Shown here: in pieces, positions 9,692 through 17,949 of the stretch
How positions within the stretch are numbered: position 1 is the first letter of the stretch
Layout: every line of letters begins with the position of its first letter
Notes under the pieces: generated by a model
What the model saw: the letters and a program-made list of their open reading frames with translations, nothing else
What the model was told of the DNA's origin: nothing
Database searches by the model: none
Made by a program: the position numbers and the translations under genes
NCBI GenBank assembly: GCA_050010255.1
Contig: JBEKLJ010000024.1
Span: 1 to 23,116 of the forward strand
Direction of reading: 5' to 3'
Length of the DNA stretch: 23,116 bases
DNA from: JBEKLJ01 sp050010255
GTDB taxonomy: Bacteria; Acidobacteriota; Terriglobia; Bryobacterales; Bryobacteraceae

Positions 9692-11377
9692 CTACCGCAA
9701 CCCGACGATGTGGCCGGCGTCGTCAACCGACATCTTGACCGCCTGCGGCAATTTGCCCAGCCCCGGCATGAGCAGCATGTTGCCCGCGATGACGACAATG
9801 AAGCCGGCGCCCGCCGCCAGGTGGGCGTCCGTCACAATCATCGTCCACCCCTGCGGCGCGCCGGTCAGCTTGGGGTTGTCCGAGAAGGACGATTGCGTCT
9901 TGGCCATGCACACCGGCAGGTGGCCGAAGCCCAGCTCGCTGAATTTCCGGATGGCCTTGCGCGCCGCGGTTTCGAAGTACACGCCCGCGCCCCCGTAGAT
10001 CTCCTTGGCAACCGTCTCGACCTTCCGCTCGATGCCCATCTCGGGCGGGTACAGAGGCTGGACGCGGTCCGGCTCGGCGGCCTCCGCCGCGCTCACAACC
10101 TTCTCCGCCAGCTCGAGGGACCCCTCGCCGCCCTTCTCGAAAGCGTCGGTGACGGCGCTCTCGACGCCGCTCACGCGGCAGAAGTCCTGGATCAGGTCGA
10201 TGTGCTGCCGCTTGTCGGTGGCGAAGCGGTTGACGGCCACCACCAGCGGGACGCTGAACTTCCGCATGTTGTCCATGTGCCGGGCCAGGTTCGAGAAACC
10301 GGCGCGCAGCGCGGTAGTGTCGCTGCGGCCGCCGCCGTCCAGGCCGGCGCCCTGTTCGATGAGCGCGCGCGCGGAGGCGATCAACACCGCCGCCGAAGGC
10401 TTCAAGCCCGAGGACGGCATCACCACGTCGAAGTACTTCTCGGCGCCCAGGTCGGCGCCGAAACCGGTCTCGTTGACGGCGTAATCGGCGAGCTGGAGCG
10501 CCATCTTCTGCGCGATCACGCTGGAGGTTCCGTGCGCGATGTTGGCGAACGGGCCGGCGTGAACGAGCGCCGGCGTGTGCTCGGTGGTTTGCACCAAGTT
10601 CGGCATGATGGCTTCATTGAGCAGGACCATCATGGCCCCGGTGGCTTCCAGGTCCTTGGCGCGCAGCACGCGGCCGTCCAGGTCGAAGCCGATAACGATC
10701 TCTCCAAGCCTCCGCCGCAGATCCTGGCGCGAGTTCGCCAGCGCCAGAATGGCCATCAGCTCCGAGGCCGCGGTGATCACGAACCCGGTCTGCCGCGGCG
10801 GGCCGTTCACCTTCCCGCCCAGCCCCACGATGACGTGGCGCAGCGCACGGTCGTTCATATCGATGGTGCGCGGCCAGAAAATGCTGTCGACGTCGATGCG
10901 CAGGGAGTTGCTGTGGTGGATGTGCGAGTCGATCATGGCCGCCAGCAAGTTGTGCGCCGCGGTGATCGCGTGAAAGTCGCCGTTGAAGTGGAGGTTGATG
11001 TTCTCGCTGGGCAGGACCTGCGAGCGCCCGCCGCCCGTCGCGCCGCCCTTGAGGCCGAACACCGGGCCCAGCGAGGGCTCGCGCAGCGTGGCGATCGCCT
11101 TCTTCCCGCTCCGCTCCAGCGCCTGCGCCAGCCCGATCGAGACCACGGTCTTGCCTTCGCCGAGGCTGGTCGGCGTGATCGCGGTCACCAGGATCAGCTT
11201 CCCCTGCCGGTTCGGCTCCGCCTCCGCGAGCAGCTCCAGCCGGAGCTTGGCGGTGTACTTGCCGTAGTACTCCAGATACTCATCGGAGATGCCGAGCTTG
11301 TCGGCGATCTCACGAATCAGCTTCAGCCCGGGCGTTGCGCCGCGGGCAGTCTCCACATCCACGACCCCGGACGACAT
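9692..11377 (-). CDS. fhs: Formate-tetrahydrofolate ligase
   Basis: Fhs uses ATP to join formate to tetrahydrofolate, giving 10-formyl-THF for purine synthesis and other one-carbon uses. The 561 residues match the usual length. The ATP-binding loop is TPTSLGEGKT at residues 68-77. Other family blocks are REPSLGPVFGLKGGATGGG, NLHFNGDFHAI, DMNDRALRHV and GPFANIAHGTSSV. The C-terminal part has GAGFIVVIAGNMLLMPGLGK. ATG 11377 has a strong ribosome-binding site, GAGGAGG, six bases upstream. The gene upstream on the same strand codes for an unrelated secreted protein 87 bases away. Together with metH and purA it makes this a region rich in folate and purine genes, although each seems to be its own unit. 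Confidence 0.97.
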   Translation of the reverse strand: MSSGVVDVETARGATPGLKLIREIADKLGISDEYLEYYGKYTAKLRLELLAEAEPNRQGKLILVTAITPTSLGEGKTVVSIGLAQALERSGKKAIATLREPSLGPVFGLKGGATGGGRSQVLPSENINLHFNGDFHAITAAHNLLAAMIDSHIHHSNSLRIDVDSIFWPRTIDMNDRALRHVIVGLGGKVNGPPRQTGFVITAASELMAILALANSRQDLRRRLGEIVIGFDLDGRVLRAKDLEATGAMMVLLNEAIMPNLVQTTEHTPALVHAGPFANIAHGTSSVIAQKMALQLADYAVNETGFGADLGAEKYFDVVMPSSGLKPSAAVLIASARALIEQGAGLDGGGRSDTTALRAGFSNLARHMDNMRKFSVPLVVAVNRFATDKRQHIDLIQDFCRVSGVESAVTDAFEKGGEGSLELAEKVVSAAEAAEPDRVQPLYPPEMGIERKVETVAKEIYGGAGVYFETAARKAIRKFSELGFGHLPVCMAKTQSSFSDNPKLTGAPQGWTMIVTDAHLAAGAGFIVVIAGNMLLMPGLGKLPQAVKMSVDDAGHIVGLR

Positions 11378-11440
11378 GCCAGACCTCCTCTGGTCGAAAC
11401 TCTATGATTACACAGCAGCTTCGGAACTGGAACTCCAGGG

Positions 11441-11452
11441 CGGCTTAAGCCG
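11441..11452. other. 12-bp perfect palindrome between fhs and the secreted protein gene
   Basis: CGGCTTAAGCCG is a perfect 12-bp palindrome in the 87-base gap. It could be part of a terminator stem for the upstream gene or a protein-binding site for fhs. It has no T-run and no second copy was noticed, so the role is open. Confidence 0.3.
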
Positions 11453-11464
11453 GACGGCGCCGGC

Positions 11465-12085
11465 TCACTTCTCCAGCAGGATCTCGAAGTAGAACAGCTC
11501 CTTGCCGGTCTGCGCCTCCCGCAAGCCGGTGAGATAGAGCGTCGAGCCCTCGCGAAACGGCGTGCGGAAGTAAAAGAAGCCGCTGGCCGTCTCCCTTGGC
11601 GGCAACATGCGCGCCACGAAGGCGCGGCCCTCTATCTCCCAGGAGGCGAGCGGGTTCTTCTTTCTGGAGACGCGCGGCGGGGCGCCCGGAACCGGGCTGG
11701 GGTAAGAGGCTCCGGGCCGGCCGGCGCCGTGCAGGTAGCGCAGGTCCGCGGGCGGGGTGGCCTCGACGTGCTGCCGGTCCGGCGTCGTCAGCTCCACCTT
11801 CATGTTCTCCAGCGCCAGCGTCTGGTTGGTGTCGTTCTGGATGACGACCAGCACGGGGAGAATGCCGAGGTCGTTCGGGTTCAGCTTGCCGAACGCGGGC
11901 GCGGTCTGAGTGTCGCTGAGGAGCGCGGCGGCGCCTATGGTCACGTTCTGACTCGTCTGCCGGCAGGTGTAGCTCGCGGCCGGGCCGGGCGTGAATTTTG
12001 GCCGCTCCTTCTCCTTGGCGGCGGAGGTCAGCAGCATCGCCGCCACGCCCAGGAGTAAAATCAACGGCTTGCTAGTGAGTTTCAT
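11465..12085 (-). CDS. Secreted protein of unknown function
   Basis: The 206-residue product begins with a clear signal peptide (MKLTSKPLILLLGVAAMLLT, cleavage near SAA). I do not recognise the mature domain. It has a possible beta-rich pattern: NVTIGAAAL, LGILPVLVVIQND, LALENMKVELTTPD, and near the end FFYFRTPFREGSTLYLTGLR. A region rich in Pro, Gly and Ser sits at about 120-145. A pair of cysteines does not stand out and there is no lipobox. The pattern of an intermediate-strand domain with a reference to nucleic or metal binding is not visible, so no function is offered. The start codon (ATG, 12085-12083) overlaps by two bases the ATG of the divergent waaA-lpxK gene, so each promoter must lie inside the other gene or at their shared edge. 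fhs follows 87 bases downstream on the same strand. Confidence 0.75.
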   Translation of the reverse strand: MKLTSKPLILLLGVAAMLLTSAAKEKERPKFTPGPAASYTCRQTSQNVTIGAAALLSDTQTAPAFGKLNPNDLGILPVLVVIQNDTNQTLALENMKVELTTPDRQHVEATPPADLRYLHGAGRPGASYPSPVPGAPPRVSRKKNPLASWEIEGRAFVARMLPPRETASGFFYFRTPFREGSTLYLTGLREAQTGKELFYFEILLEK

Positions 12086-14465
12086 GGTGCTCTACCGCCT
12101 GGCGCAGATTCTCGCGTCCCCTCTCATGGTAGTGTATTTCCTCGTCCGGGCCATCCGGCAGCCGGGCTACGCGCGGCGCTTCGGCGAGCGCCTGGGGTTC
12201 CTAGATCGCTCGCCGCGCTTCGGGGAGACGGCGCACGACGCCATCTGGTTGCACGCCGTCTCGGTGGGCGAGGTGCTGGCCTCCGCCGAGCTGGTGCGCC
12301 GGCTGCGCCTGCGGTTCCCGCATGCGCCGCTGTATGTGACCACGACCACCGTCGCCGGCCGGCAGGCGGCTGAGCAGCAGCTCGCCGGCCTGGTGGACGC
12401 CGTCTACTACGCGCCGATCGACTACTGCTTCGCAGTGCGGCGCGCGCTGCGGCGGCTGCGGCCGCGGGTCCTGGTGGTGATGGAAACCGAGATCTGGCCG
12501 AACCTGTGGCGCGAAGCCCGCCGGATCGGCTGCGCGCTGGTTGTGGTGAACGGCCGCATCTCCGACCGTGCCCTGCCGCGCTACCGGCGGCTGGCCTGGT
12601 TCTTCCGGCGGGCGCTGGCGCTGCCGGACGCGATCCTGGCGCAGGATGAGACCAGTCGCCGGCGCTACCTGGAGCTGGGCACGCCGGCCGCACGCGTCCG
12701 GGTGGCGGGCAACCTGAAGTATGACTTCGATCCGGCCCAGGCCGCGGCGCCCCAAGCCGTCCTGGACTTCCTCGAGGCTCTGAAGCCGTCCCAGGTGTGG
12801 ATCGCGGCCAGCACGGTCGCCCCGGCCGAGCCCGGCGATCCGGATGAGGACGATGCCGTCATCGCGGCTTTCCGCAAACTCACGGCCTCGCACCCGGGCC
12901 TGCTGCTAGTGCTCGTGCCCCGCAAGCCCGAGCGGTTCGACGCGGCCGCGGAGAAACTCCGAGCCGCGGGAATTCCATTCGCGCGCCGGTCGCGGTTGGA
13001 CGCCGGCGCGGCGCTGGGCCTCCCCGGAGCGCTGTTGGTGGATACGGTCGGCGAGCTCGGCTCTCTGTTCCGGCTTGGCGATCTAGTATTCATGGGCGGG
13101 ACGCTGGCGCGGCGCGGGGGGCACAACATCCTCGAGCCGGCGCTCTTCTCAAGGCCGATTATCGCCGGCCCGCACCTGGAGAACTTCGCCGAAATCGCGC
13201 GCAAGTTCCGCGCAGCCGGCGCGCTCGTCGAAATCGAAGACGCGAGCGCCCTGGCCGCGGCGGTCGATACGCTGCTCGGCGATGCCGTCGAGCGCGCTCG
13301 CATCGGCGAGCGGGCGCGCCAGGCAGCCGAAAGCGAGCGGGGCGCCACCGGCCGCGCGCTGGCCGGGATCGAAACGTTGTACGGCAGCGCGCTGCCGACC
13401 TGCCGGCGCTCGACGCCGGCGCAGGCCGTTCTGTGGCCGCTCTCGCGGTTGTGGATGGCGGGGAGCGCGCTGAAGCGGCGCTGGGACCGGGCGCGCGTCG
13501 AGCGGCTTGGCACGCCGGTAGTAAGCGTCGGCGGGCTGACCCTGGGCGGCGTGGGCAAGACGCCCGTCGTGCTCTGGCTGGCCGAACAGTTGAAGCAGGC
13601 CGGTCTGCGGCCGGCGATCCTGACACGCGGCTACCGGCGCCGGTCGCGCGAGCCGCAGATCATCCTCGCGCCCGGTGAGAGCGCGCCGCCGCAAAGAACG
13701 GGCGACGAGGCGCAGGCCTACCTCCGCTCGAGCGTCGGCCCCCTCGGCATCGGAGCGAATCGCGCCGCCAACGGCCGCATCGTCGAGCAGCGGTTCGGAC
13801 CGGATGTGTTTCTGCTCGACGACGGCTTCCAGCACCGGCGCCTGGAGCGCGCCTTCGACATCGTAGTCCTGGACGCCTTGGACCCATTCGGCGGCGGCCG
13901 CGTCGTCCCGCTCGGCCGCCTGAGGGAAGCGCCGGCGGCGCTGGCGCGCGCCGATGCGATTCTCCTCACGCGCGTGCCGCCGGGCGAGAGGATCGATGCA
14001 ATCACGGCGGCCATCCGCGAGCACAACACCAGCGCACCGGTGTTCACGGCGCGGGTTATTCCGCGCTGCTGGGTGGATGCCGCGACCGGGAAGGAGGCGA
14101 GCCTTCCGGGCACGGCGGCCGCCTTTTGCGGGCTGGGCAACCCCGAGACGTTCTGGAGGACGCTGCGCCAGGCGGGCGCCGCGCCGGTGTTCCGGCGCGC
14201 GTTCGCCGACCACCACCGCTACCGGCTCGGCGAGCTCGCGCGGATGGCCGCGGAAGCACTGGCCGCGGGGGCCGGCGCGCTCGTGACTACGGAGAAGGAC
14301 GTTGCCAACCTGCCCGCGCGGTGGCAGGAAGCCGCCGGCGGCCTTCCGGTGCTCTGGCTGAAGATCGGCCTCGCGGTGGAGGGCGCTCAGGAGCTCGTGC
14401 GGCTCGTCACGGAGCCCCTCTCGAGCTCCAGCAGGAACCGCTTGCGCTCCAGCCCGCCCGTGTAA
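12084..14465 (+). CDS. waaA-lpxK: Fused Kdo transferase (WaaA) and lipid A 4'-kinase (LpxK)
   Basis: One uninterrupted 793-codon frame carries two consecutive lipid A enzymes that act at the inner membrane. Residues 1 to about 433 are WaaA, which adds Kdo to lipid IVA: an N-terminal membrane anchor (MVLYRLAQILASPLMVVYFL), HAVSVGEV with likely catalytic Glu63, the signature ETEIWPNLW at 134-142, and FMGGTL...GGHNILEP in the GT-B C-terminal half. From about 445 to the end it is LpxK, which phosphorylates the 4' position of the disaccharide: PLSRLWMAG membrane segment, P-loop GGLTLGGVGKT (483-493), DDGFQHRRL at 579-587, and a terminal TTEKD block. The usual STH motif of WaaA reads STVAPAEPGD here. 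ATG 12084 fits the family N-terminus. The 3' end overlaps ogt on the other strand. Confidence 0.92.
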   Translation: MVLYRLAQILASPLMVVYFLVRAIRQPGYARRFGERLGFLDRSPRFGETAHDAIWLHAVSVGEVLASAELVRRLRLRFPHAPLYVTTTTVAGRQAAEQQLAGLVDAVYYAPIDYCFAVRRALRRLRPRVLVVMETEIWPNLWREARRIGCALVVVNGRISDRALPRYRRLAWFFRRALALPDAILAQDETSRRRYLELGTPAARVRVAGNLKYDFDPAQAAAPQAVLDFLEALKPSQVWIAASTVAPAEPGDPDEDDAVIAAFRKLTASHPGLLLVLVPRKPERFDAAAEKLRAAGIPFARRSRLDAGAALGLPGALLVDTVGELGSLFRLGDLVFMGGTLARRGGHNILEPALFSRPIIAGPHLENFAEIARKFRAAGALVEIEDASALAAAVDTLLGDAVERARIGERARQAAESERGATGRALAGIETLYGSALPTCRRSTPAQAVLWPLSRLWMAGSALKRRWDRARVERLGTPVVSVGGLTLGGVGKTPVVLWLAEQLKQAGLRPAILTRGYRRRSREPQIILAPGESAPPQRTGDEAQAYLRSSVGPLGIGANRAANGRIVEQRFGPDVFLLDDGFQHRRLERAFDIVVLDALDPFGGGRVVPLGRLREAPAALARADAILLTRVPPGERIDAITAAIREHNTSAPVFTARVIPRCWVDAATGKEASLPGTAAAFCGLGNPETFWRTLRQAGAAPVFRRAFADHHRYRLGELARMAAEALAAGAGALVTTEKDVANLPARWQEAAGGLPVLWLKIGLAVEGAQELVRLVTEPLSSSSRNRLRSSPPV

Positions 14466-14875
14466 CCGCCTAGGCCGCCCCGGGCCGCCAGCACTCTGTG
14501 GCAGGGGACGATGATGGCGACCGGATTCGCCCCGTTGGCCGCGCCCGCCGCGCGGGCCGCTCCCGCACGCCCGATTGCGCGGGCCAGCTCGCCGTAGGTG
14601 CATGTCTCGCCGTAGGGGATGCGTCGCAGCGCTTCCCAAACCTCGCGCTGGAAGGCCGTGCCCTCCAGATCCAGCGGAAGGTCGAACGCGCGGCGCCGGC
14701 CGGAGAAATACTCCGCCAACTGCTGCGCGGTCTCGCGTATTAGCGGCTGCTCGCCGTCATGCACCCGTTCGCCGCTCCGCGGCGCGCCGATCGAGACACG
14801 CGTAATCCCCCGTTCGCTTGCCTCGATCCGGATCGGAAACAGCGGCGCCGGCTGGAAGAACCCGCAGTACCGCAT
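14387..14875 (-). CDS. ogt: Methylated-DNA--protein-cysteine methyltransferase
   Basis: Ogt/MGMT repairs O6-alkylguanine by taking the alkyl group onto a cysteine and is used up in the process. The 162-residue protein has the active-site PCHRV with Cys125, preceded by NPVAIIV and followed by the GLGGYTGGLERKRFLLELE block. The helix-turn-helix region is QREVWEALRRIPYGET...YGELARAIG, with the arginine-finger-type GRAGAARAAG stretch. The N-terminal 70 residues are the short, weakly conserved domain of Ogt-type proteins. ATG 14875 is the first good start; only a weak GAG stands before it. The last 79 bases overlap the 3' end of waaA-lpxK in the opposite direction, so the two messages can form antisense pairs. 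Confidence 0.94.
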   Translation of the reverse strand: MRYCGFFQPAPLFPIRIEASERGITRVSIGAPRSGERVHDGEQPLIRETAQQLAEYFSGRRRAFDLPLDLEGTAFQREVWEALRRIPYGETCTYGELARAIGRAGAARAAGAANGANPVAIIVPCHRVLAARGGLGGYTGGLERKRFLLELERGSVTSRTSS

Positions 14876-14969
14876 CTCGATCAGTGTCGCACGCTGGCGC
14901 GCGCGCCGGAGATCGGTCTAGGGGCCGCAATTCTCGAGGTCGCAAATCGCTCAGGGCATTAGTCTTACC

Positions 14970-14978
14970 TGCTATACT
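14970..14978 (+). promoter_or_regulatory. Extended -10 promoter element of ispH and the hopanoid run
   Basis: TGCTATACT matches TGnTATAAT with one mismatch. Transcription would start near 14985, about 18 bases before ATG 15004. No equally good element is seen in front of shc, hpnH, hpnA, hpnG or the dehydrogenases, so this may drive the whole plus-strand run. Inferred from sequence. Confidence 0.5.
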
Positions 14979-15003
14979 GAGGACTTCTCCCAGGTCTCAC
15001 GAC

Positions 15004-15981
15004 ATGGCTTCTGGGGCACCCGTCGAAAAGAAAGTTATCCTGCTGAAGCCGCGAGGTTTCTGCGCCGGAGTGGTGCGCGCGATCGACGTGGTGAAGATCG
15101 CCCTGGACCTCTACGGGGCGCCGATCTACGTCCGCAAGGAGATTGTCCACAACCGGCACGTCGTGGATGAGCTCCGGCGGGCCGGGGCGGTGTTTATCGA
15201 AGAACTCGAGGAGGTGCCCGAGGGCGCGCGGGTCATCTTCAGCGCTCACGGGATCGCGCCGGCGGTGCGCCGACAGGCGCGCGAGCGGCGATTGCAGGTG
15301 ATCGACGCCACCTGCCCGCTGGTGACCAAGGTGCACCTGGAGGCGCAGCGCTTCGCGCGGCTCGGCTACACGATCGTGCTAATCGGCCACCGCGATCACG
15401 ACGAAGTGATTGGAACGCTGGGCGAGGCGCCGGGATGCACCGTCCTGGTCTCCTCGGCCACCGACGTGGACCGGCTGGAACCCTCCGACGCCGCGCGCAT
15501 GGCCTACCTGACGCAAACCACGCTGAGCCTGGACGAGACCCGGGACATCGTCGCGCGGCTCAAAGAGCGGTTCCCGGCCATCCAGGGTCCGCCAGCGCAG
15601 GACATCTGCTACGCCACGGAGAACCGCCAGCTGGCGGTGAAGGCGGCGGCCCCGCTTTGCGACGTTCTGCTGGTGGTGGGCTCGCAGAACAGCTCGAACT
15701 CCAAGCGGCTGGTCGAGGTCTCCAAGAAGTTCGCCGTGCCGGCGTACCTGGTGGATGATTCCTCGCAGGTCGACCCGGCCTGGATCGAGGGGGCTAGGAC
15801 CGTGGCCGTGACGGCTGGGGCGTCGGCCCCGGAGAACCTGGTTGACGAGCTCATCGACTACCTCAGGCGGCGCGGCTTCGGCGGCCTGGAAGAGATGCAC
15901 CTGAAGGAAGAGGACGTCCGGTTTACACTGCCGCCGCAACTGGCGGCAGTCGCCGGGCGGCTGACCACGACCACGACGTGA
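15004..15981 (+). CDS. ispH: 4-hydroxy-3-methylbut-2-enyl diphosphate reductase
   Basis: IspH is the last enzyme of the MEP pathway and reduces HMBPP to IPP and DMAPP using a 4Fe-4S cluster. The 325-residue product has the three cluster cysteines at Cys20 (PRGFCAGV), Cys104 (DATCPLV) and Cys202 (DICYATENRQ). The substrate-site motifs VHNRHVV, SAHGIAP, TQTTLS and SQNSSNSKRL are present. GHRDHDEVIGTLGE replaces the more common GHxGHPE form. The start ATG 15004 fits the family; the longer open frame upstream translates intergenic DNA. Its TGA stop shares a base with the ATG of shc (TGATG), so precursor supply and hopanoid cyclase are translationally coupled. Confidence 0.97.
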   Translation: MASGAPVEKKVILLKPRGFCAGVVRAIDVVKIALDLYGAPIYVRKEIVHNRHVVDELRRAGAVFIEELEEVPEGARVIFSAHGIAPAVRRQARERRLQVIDATCPLVTKVHLEAQRFARLGYTIVLIGHRDHDEVIGTLGEAPGCTVLVSSATDVDRLEPSDAARMAYLTQTTLSLDETRDIVARLKERFPAIQGPPAQDICYATENRQLAVKAAAPLCDVLLVVGSQNSSNSKRLVEVSKKFAVPAYLVDDSSQVDPAWIEGARTVAVTAGASAPENLVDELIDYLRRRGFGGLEEMHLKEEDVRFTLPPQLAAVAGRLTTTTT

Positions 15982-17909
15982 TGATGCCGGGCGCCCAGAC
16001 TGCCGATCTGCTCCTAGCGAGCGCCACCCAGGCCGGCCGGCGCGCGGCCGAGTACCTGCTGAGTATCCGGCGCCCCGAGGGCTACTGGCGGGCGGAACTG
16101 ACCGCCGACACGACGCTGGAGTCGGACTACATTCTGCTGGAGCTGTGGCTGTACCCGCCCGAGAACGGCGTCTGGAACCCGCCGACGCGGCAGAAGATCG
16201 ACCGTGCCGTGCGCTCGATCCTGGAGCGGCAGCTTCCCGACGGCGGGTTCAACATTTACCCTCACGGTCCGGCGGACTTAAACGCTACCGTCAAGGCGTA
16301 CTTCGCGCTGAAGGTCGCCGGCGTGCCGATGGACGATCCCCGCATGCTGCAGGCCAGGGAGCGGATTCTCGCGCTCGGCGGCATCCAGCACGCCAACAGC
16401 TACGTCAAGATCAACCTCAGCCTGTTCGGGCTTTTCCCGCGTGAGCACTGCCCCAGCGTGCCGCCGGAGATGATCGTGGTTCCGGGCCGGTGGATCTACC
16501 GCATGTCGTCCTGGACGCGGGCCATCGTGGTGCCGCTGGCCATCGTGCACGCCCTGAACCAGGTGCGCCCGGTGCCGGCGGGCTTCAACCTCCAGGAGCT
16601 GTTTCTGCCCGGCGCCACCTTCAGCTACCGCCACAACGAGAAGCTATTTAGCTGGCGCAACTTCTTCTTCCTCGCCGACCGGCTGCTGAAGTTCTTGGAG
16701 CGGCACCACATCCAAGCCATCCGGCGCAGGGCCGTCCGGCAGTGCGAGCGCTGGATGATCGAGCGAACCAGATACTCCGACGGCCTGGGCGCGATCTACC
16801 CGCCGATGATGTACATCATCATGGCGTTGGATCTGCTCGGTTACCCGCCGGACCACCCCGACCGCGTCGAGGCCGAGACGCAGTTCGCCCGGCTGATGGT
16901 GGATGATGGCGAGCGGTTCTTCTTTCAGCCGTGCTTCTCGGTGGTCTGGGACACGGCCATCGCGGCGTTCGCGCTGGGAGAGTCGGGCCACGCCCCCGGC
17001 GCGCTCGAGACAACGGCCGATTGGCTGCTCACCAAGGAAGTGCGGCGCCAGGGCGACTGGGTGGTGATGCGGCCCGGTCTGGAGCCTTCGGGCTGGTATT
17101 TCGAGTTCGCCAACGAGTTCTACCCCGACATCGACGACACGGCCATGGTGCTGCTGGCGCTGCGGCACGCCAGTGCGAAGAACGGGGCCGCGCAGCAGGC
17201 CACCGAGAGGCGCGCGCTGGCCTGGCTGCTGGGGATGCAGTCCAAGGACGGCGGATGGGCGGCCTTCGACGCCGACAACGACTGGGAGCCGCTGAGCTAC
17301 GTGCCCTTCGCCGATCACAACGCGATGCTCGACCCGACCTGCCCGGACATCACCGGGCGCGTGCTGGAGGCCATCTGCAAATCCGGCGCGGTGGGGTGCG
17401 ATCACCCGGCCGTGCGCCGCGGCGTCCAGTACCTGCTCAAGACGCAGGAGCCGGACGGGAGCTGGTACGGGCGCTGGGGCGTGAATTACGTCTATGGCGC
17501 CTTCCTGGCGCTGCGCGGGCTGCGCGCCGCGGGCGTGAGCGACCGCGAGGCGGCCATCCTGCGCGCCGGCGAGTGGCTCCGCTCGATTCAGAACGCCGAC
17601 GGCGGCTGGGGGGAAAGCTGCGCCGGCTACGACAACCATACGTTCACGCCGGCGCTTAGCACGGCCTCGCAGACTGCCTGGGCGCTGCTCGGCCTGCTCG
17701 CGAGCGGCGATGCCAACAGCCGCAGTGTGCAGAACGGAATCGAATACCTGGTGGCCGCGCAGCGCGAGGATGGCGGCTGGGACGAGCCTCTCGCCACCGG
17801 CACGGGGTTCCCGGGGGTGTTTTACCTCACCTACCACATGTATCGGCAAGCCTTCCCGCTGCTCGCCTTGAGCGAGTACCGGAAGGCAAGAAACGGGGCG
17901 GGCGCATGA
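15981..17909 (+). CDS. shc: Squalene-hopene cyclase
   Basis: Shc (HpnF) folds squalene into hopene or diplopterol in one proton-started cascade; it is a monotopic membrane enzyme. The 642 residues are normal for the family. The catalytic Asp motif is DIDDTAM at 383-389, where Asp385/Asp386 correspond to the protonating pair. Several QW repeats are visible: QLPDGGFNIY, QSKDGGWAAF, QEPDGSWYGRW, QNADGGWGES and QREDGGWDEP. The block WAAFDADNDW and the GVNYVYG motif are also typical. ATG 15981 overlaps the ispH stop by one base; GTG 15978 and ATG 15984 are possible alternatives. hpnH follows 40 bases later. Presence of this gene shows that the organism makes hopanoids. Confidence 0.97.
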   Translation: MMPGAQTADLLLASATQAGRRAAEYLLSIRRPEGYWRAELTADTTLESDYILLELWLYPPENGVWNPPTRQKIDRAVRSILERQLPDGGFNIYPHGPADLNATVKAYFALKVAGVPMDDPRMLQARERILALGGIQHANSYVKINLSLFGLFPREHCPSVPPEMIVVPGRWIYRMSSWTRAIVVPLAIVHALNQVRPVPAGFNLQELFLPGATFSYRHNEKLFSWRNFFFLADRLLKFLERHHIQAIRRRAVRQCERWMIERTRYSDGLGAIYPPMMYIIMALDLLGYPPDHPDRVEAETQFARLMVDDGERFFFQPCFSVVWDTAIAAFALGESGHAPGALETTADWLLTKEVRRQGDWVVMRPGLEPSGWYFEFANEFYPDIDDTAMVLLALRHASAKNGAAQQATERRALAWLLGMQSKDGGWAAFDADNDWEPLSYVPFADHNAMLDPTCPDITGRVLEAICKSGAVGCDHPAVRRGVQYLLKTQEPDGSWYGRWGVNYVYGAFLALRGLRAAGVSDREAAILRAGEWLRSIQNADGGWGESCAGYDNHTFTPALSTASQTAWALLGLLASGDANSRSVQNGIEYLVAAQREDGGWDEPLATGTGFPGVFYLTYHMYRQAFPLLALSEYRKARNGAGA

Positions 17910-17949
17910 GGGACAGCCGGGCCGTGGTCGGAGGGGACGGGGAGAGAGG

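Noticed and set aside
9710..11407. 565-codon plus-strand frame opposite fhs
   Set aside because: Composition is biased and no motif is seen; fhs on the other strand is unambiguous and has a strong ribosome-binding site.
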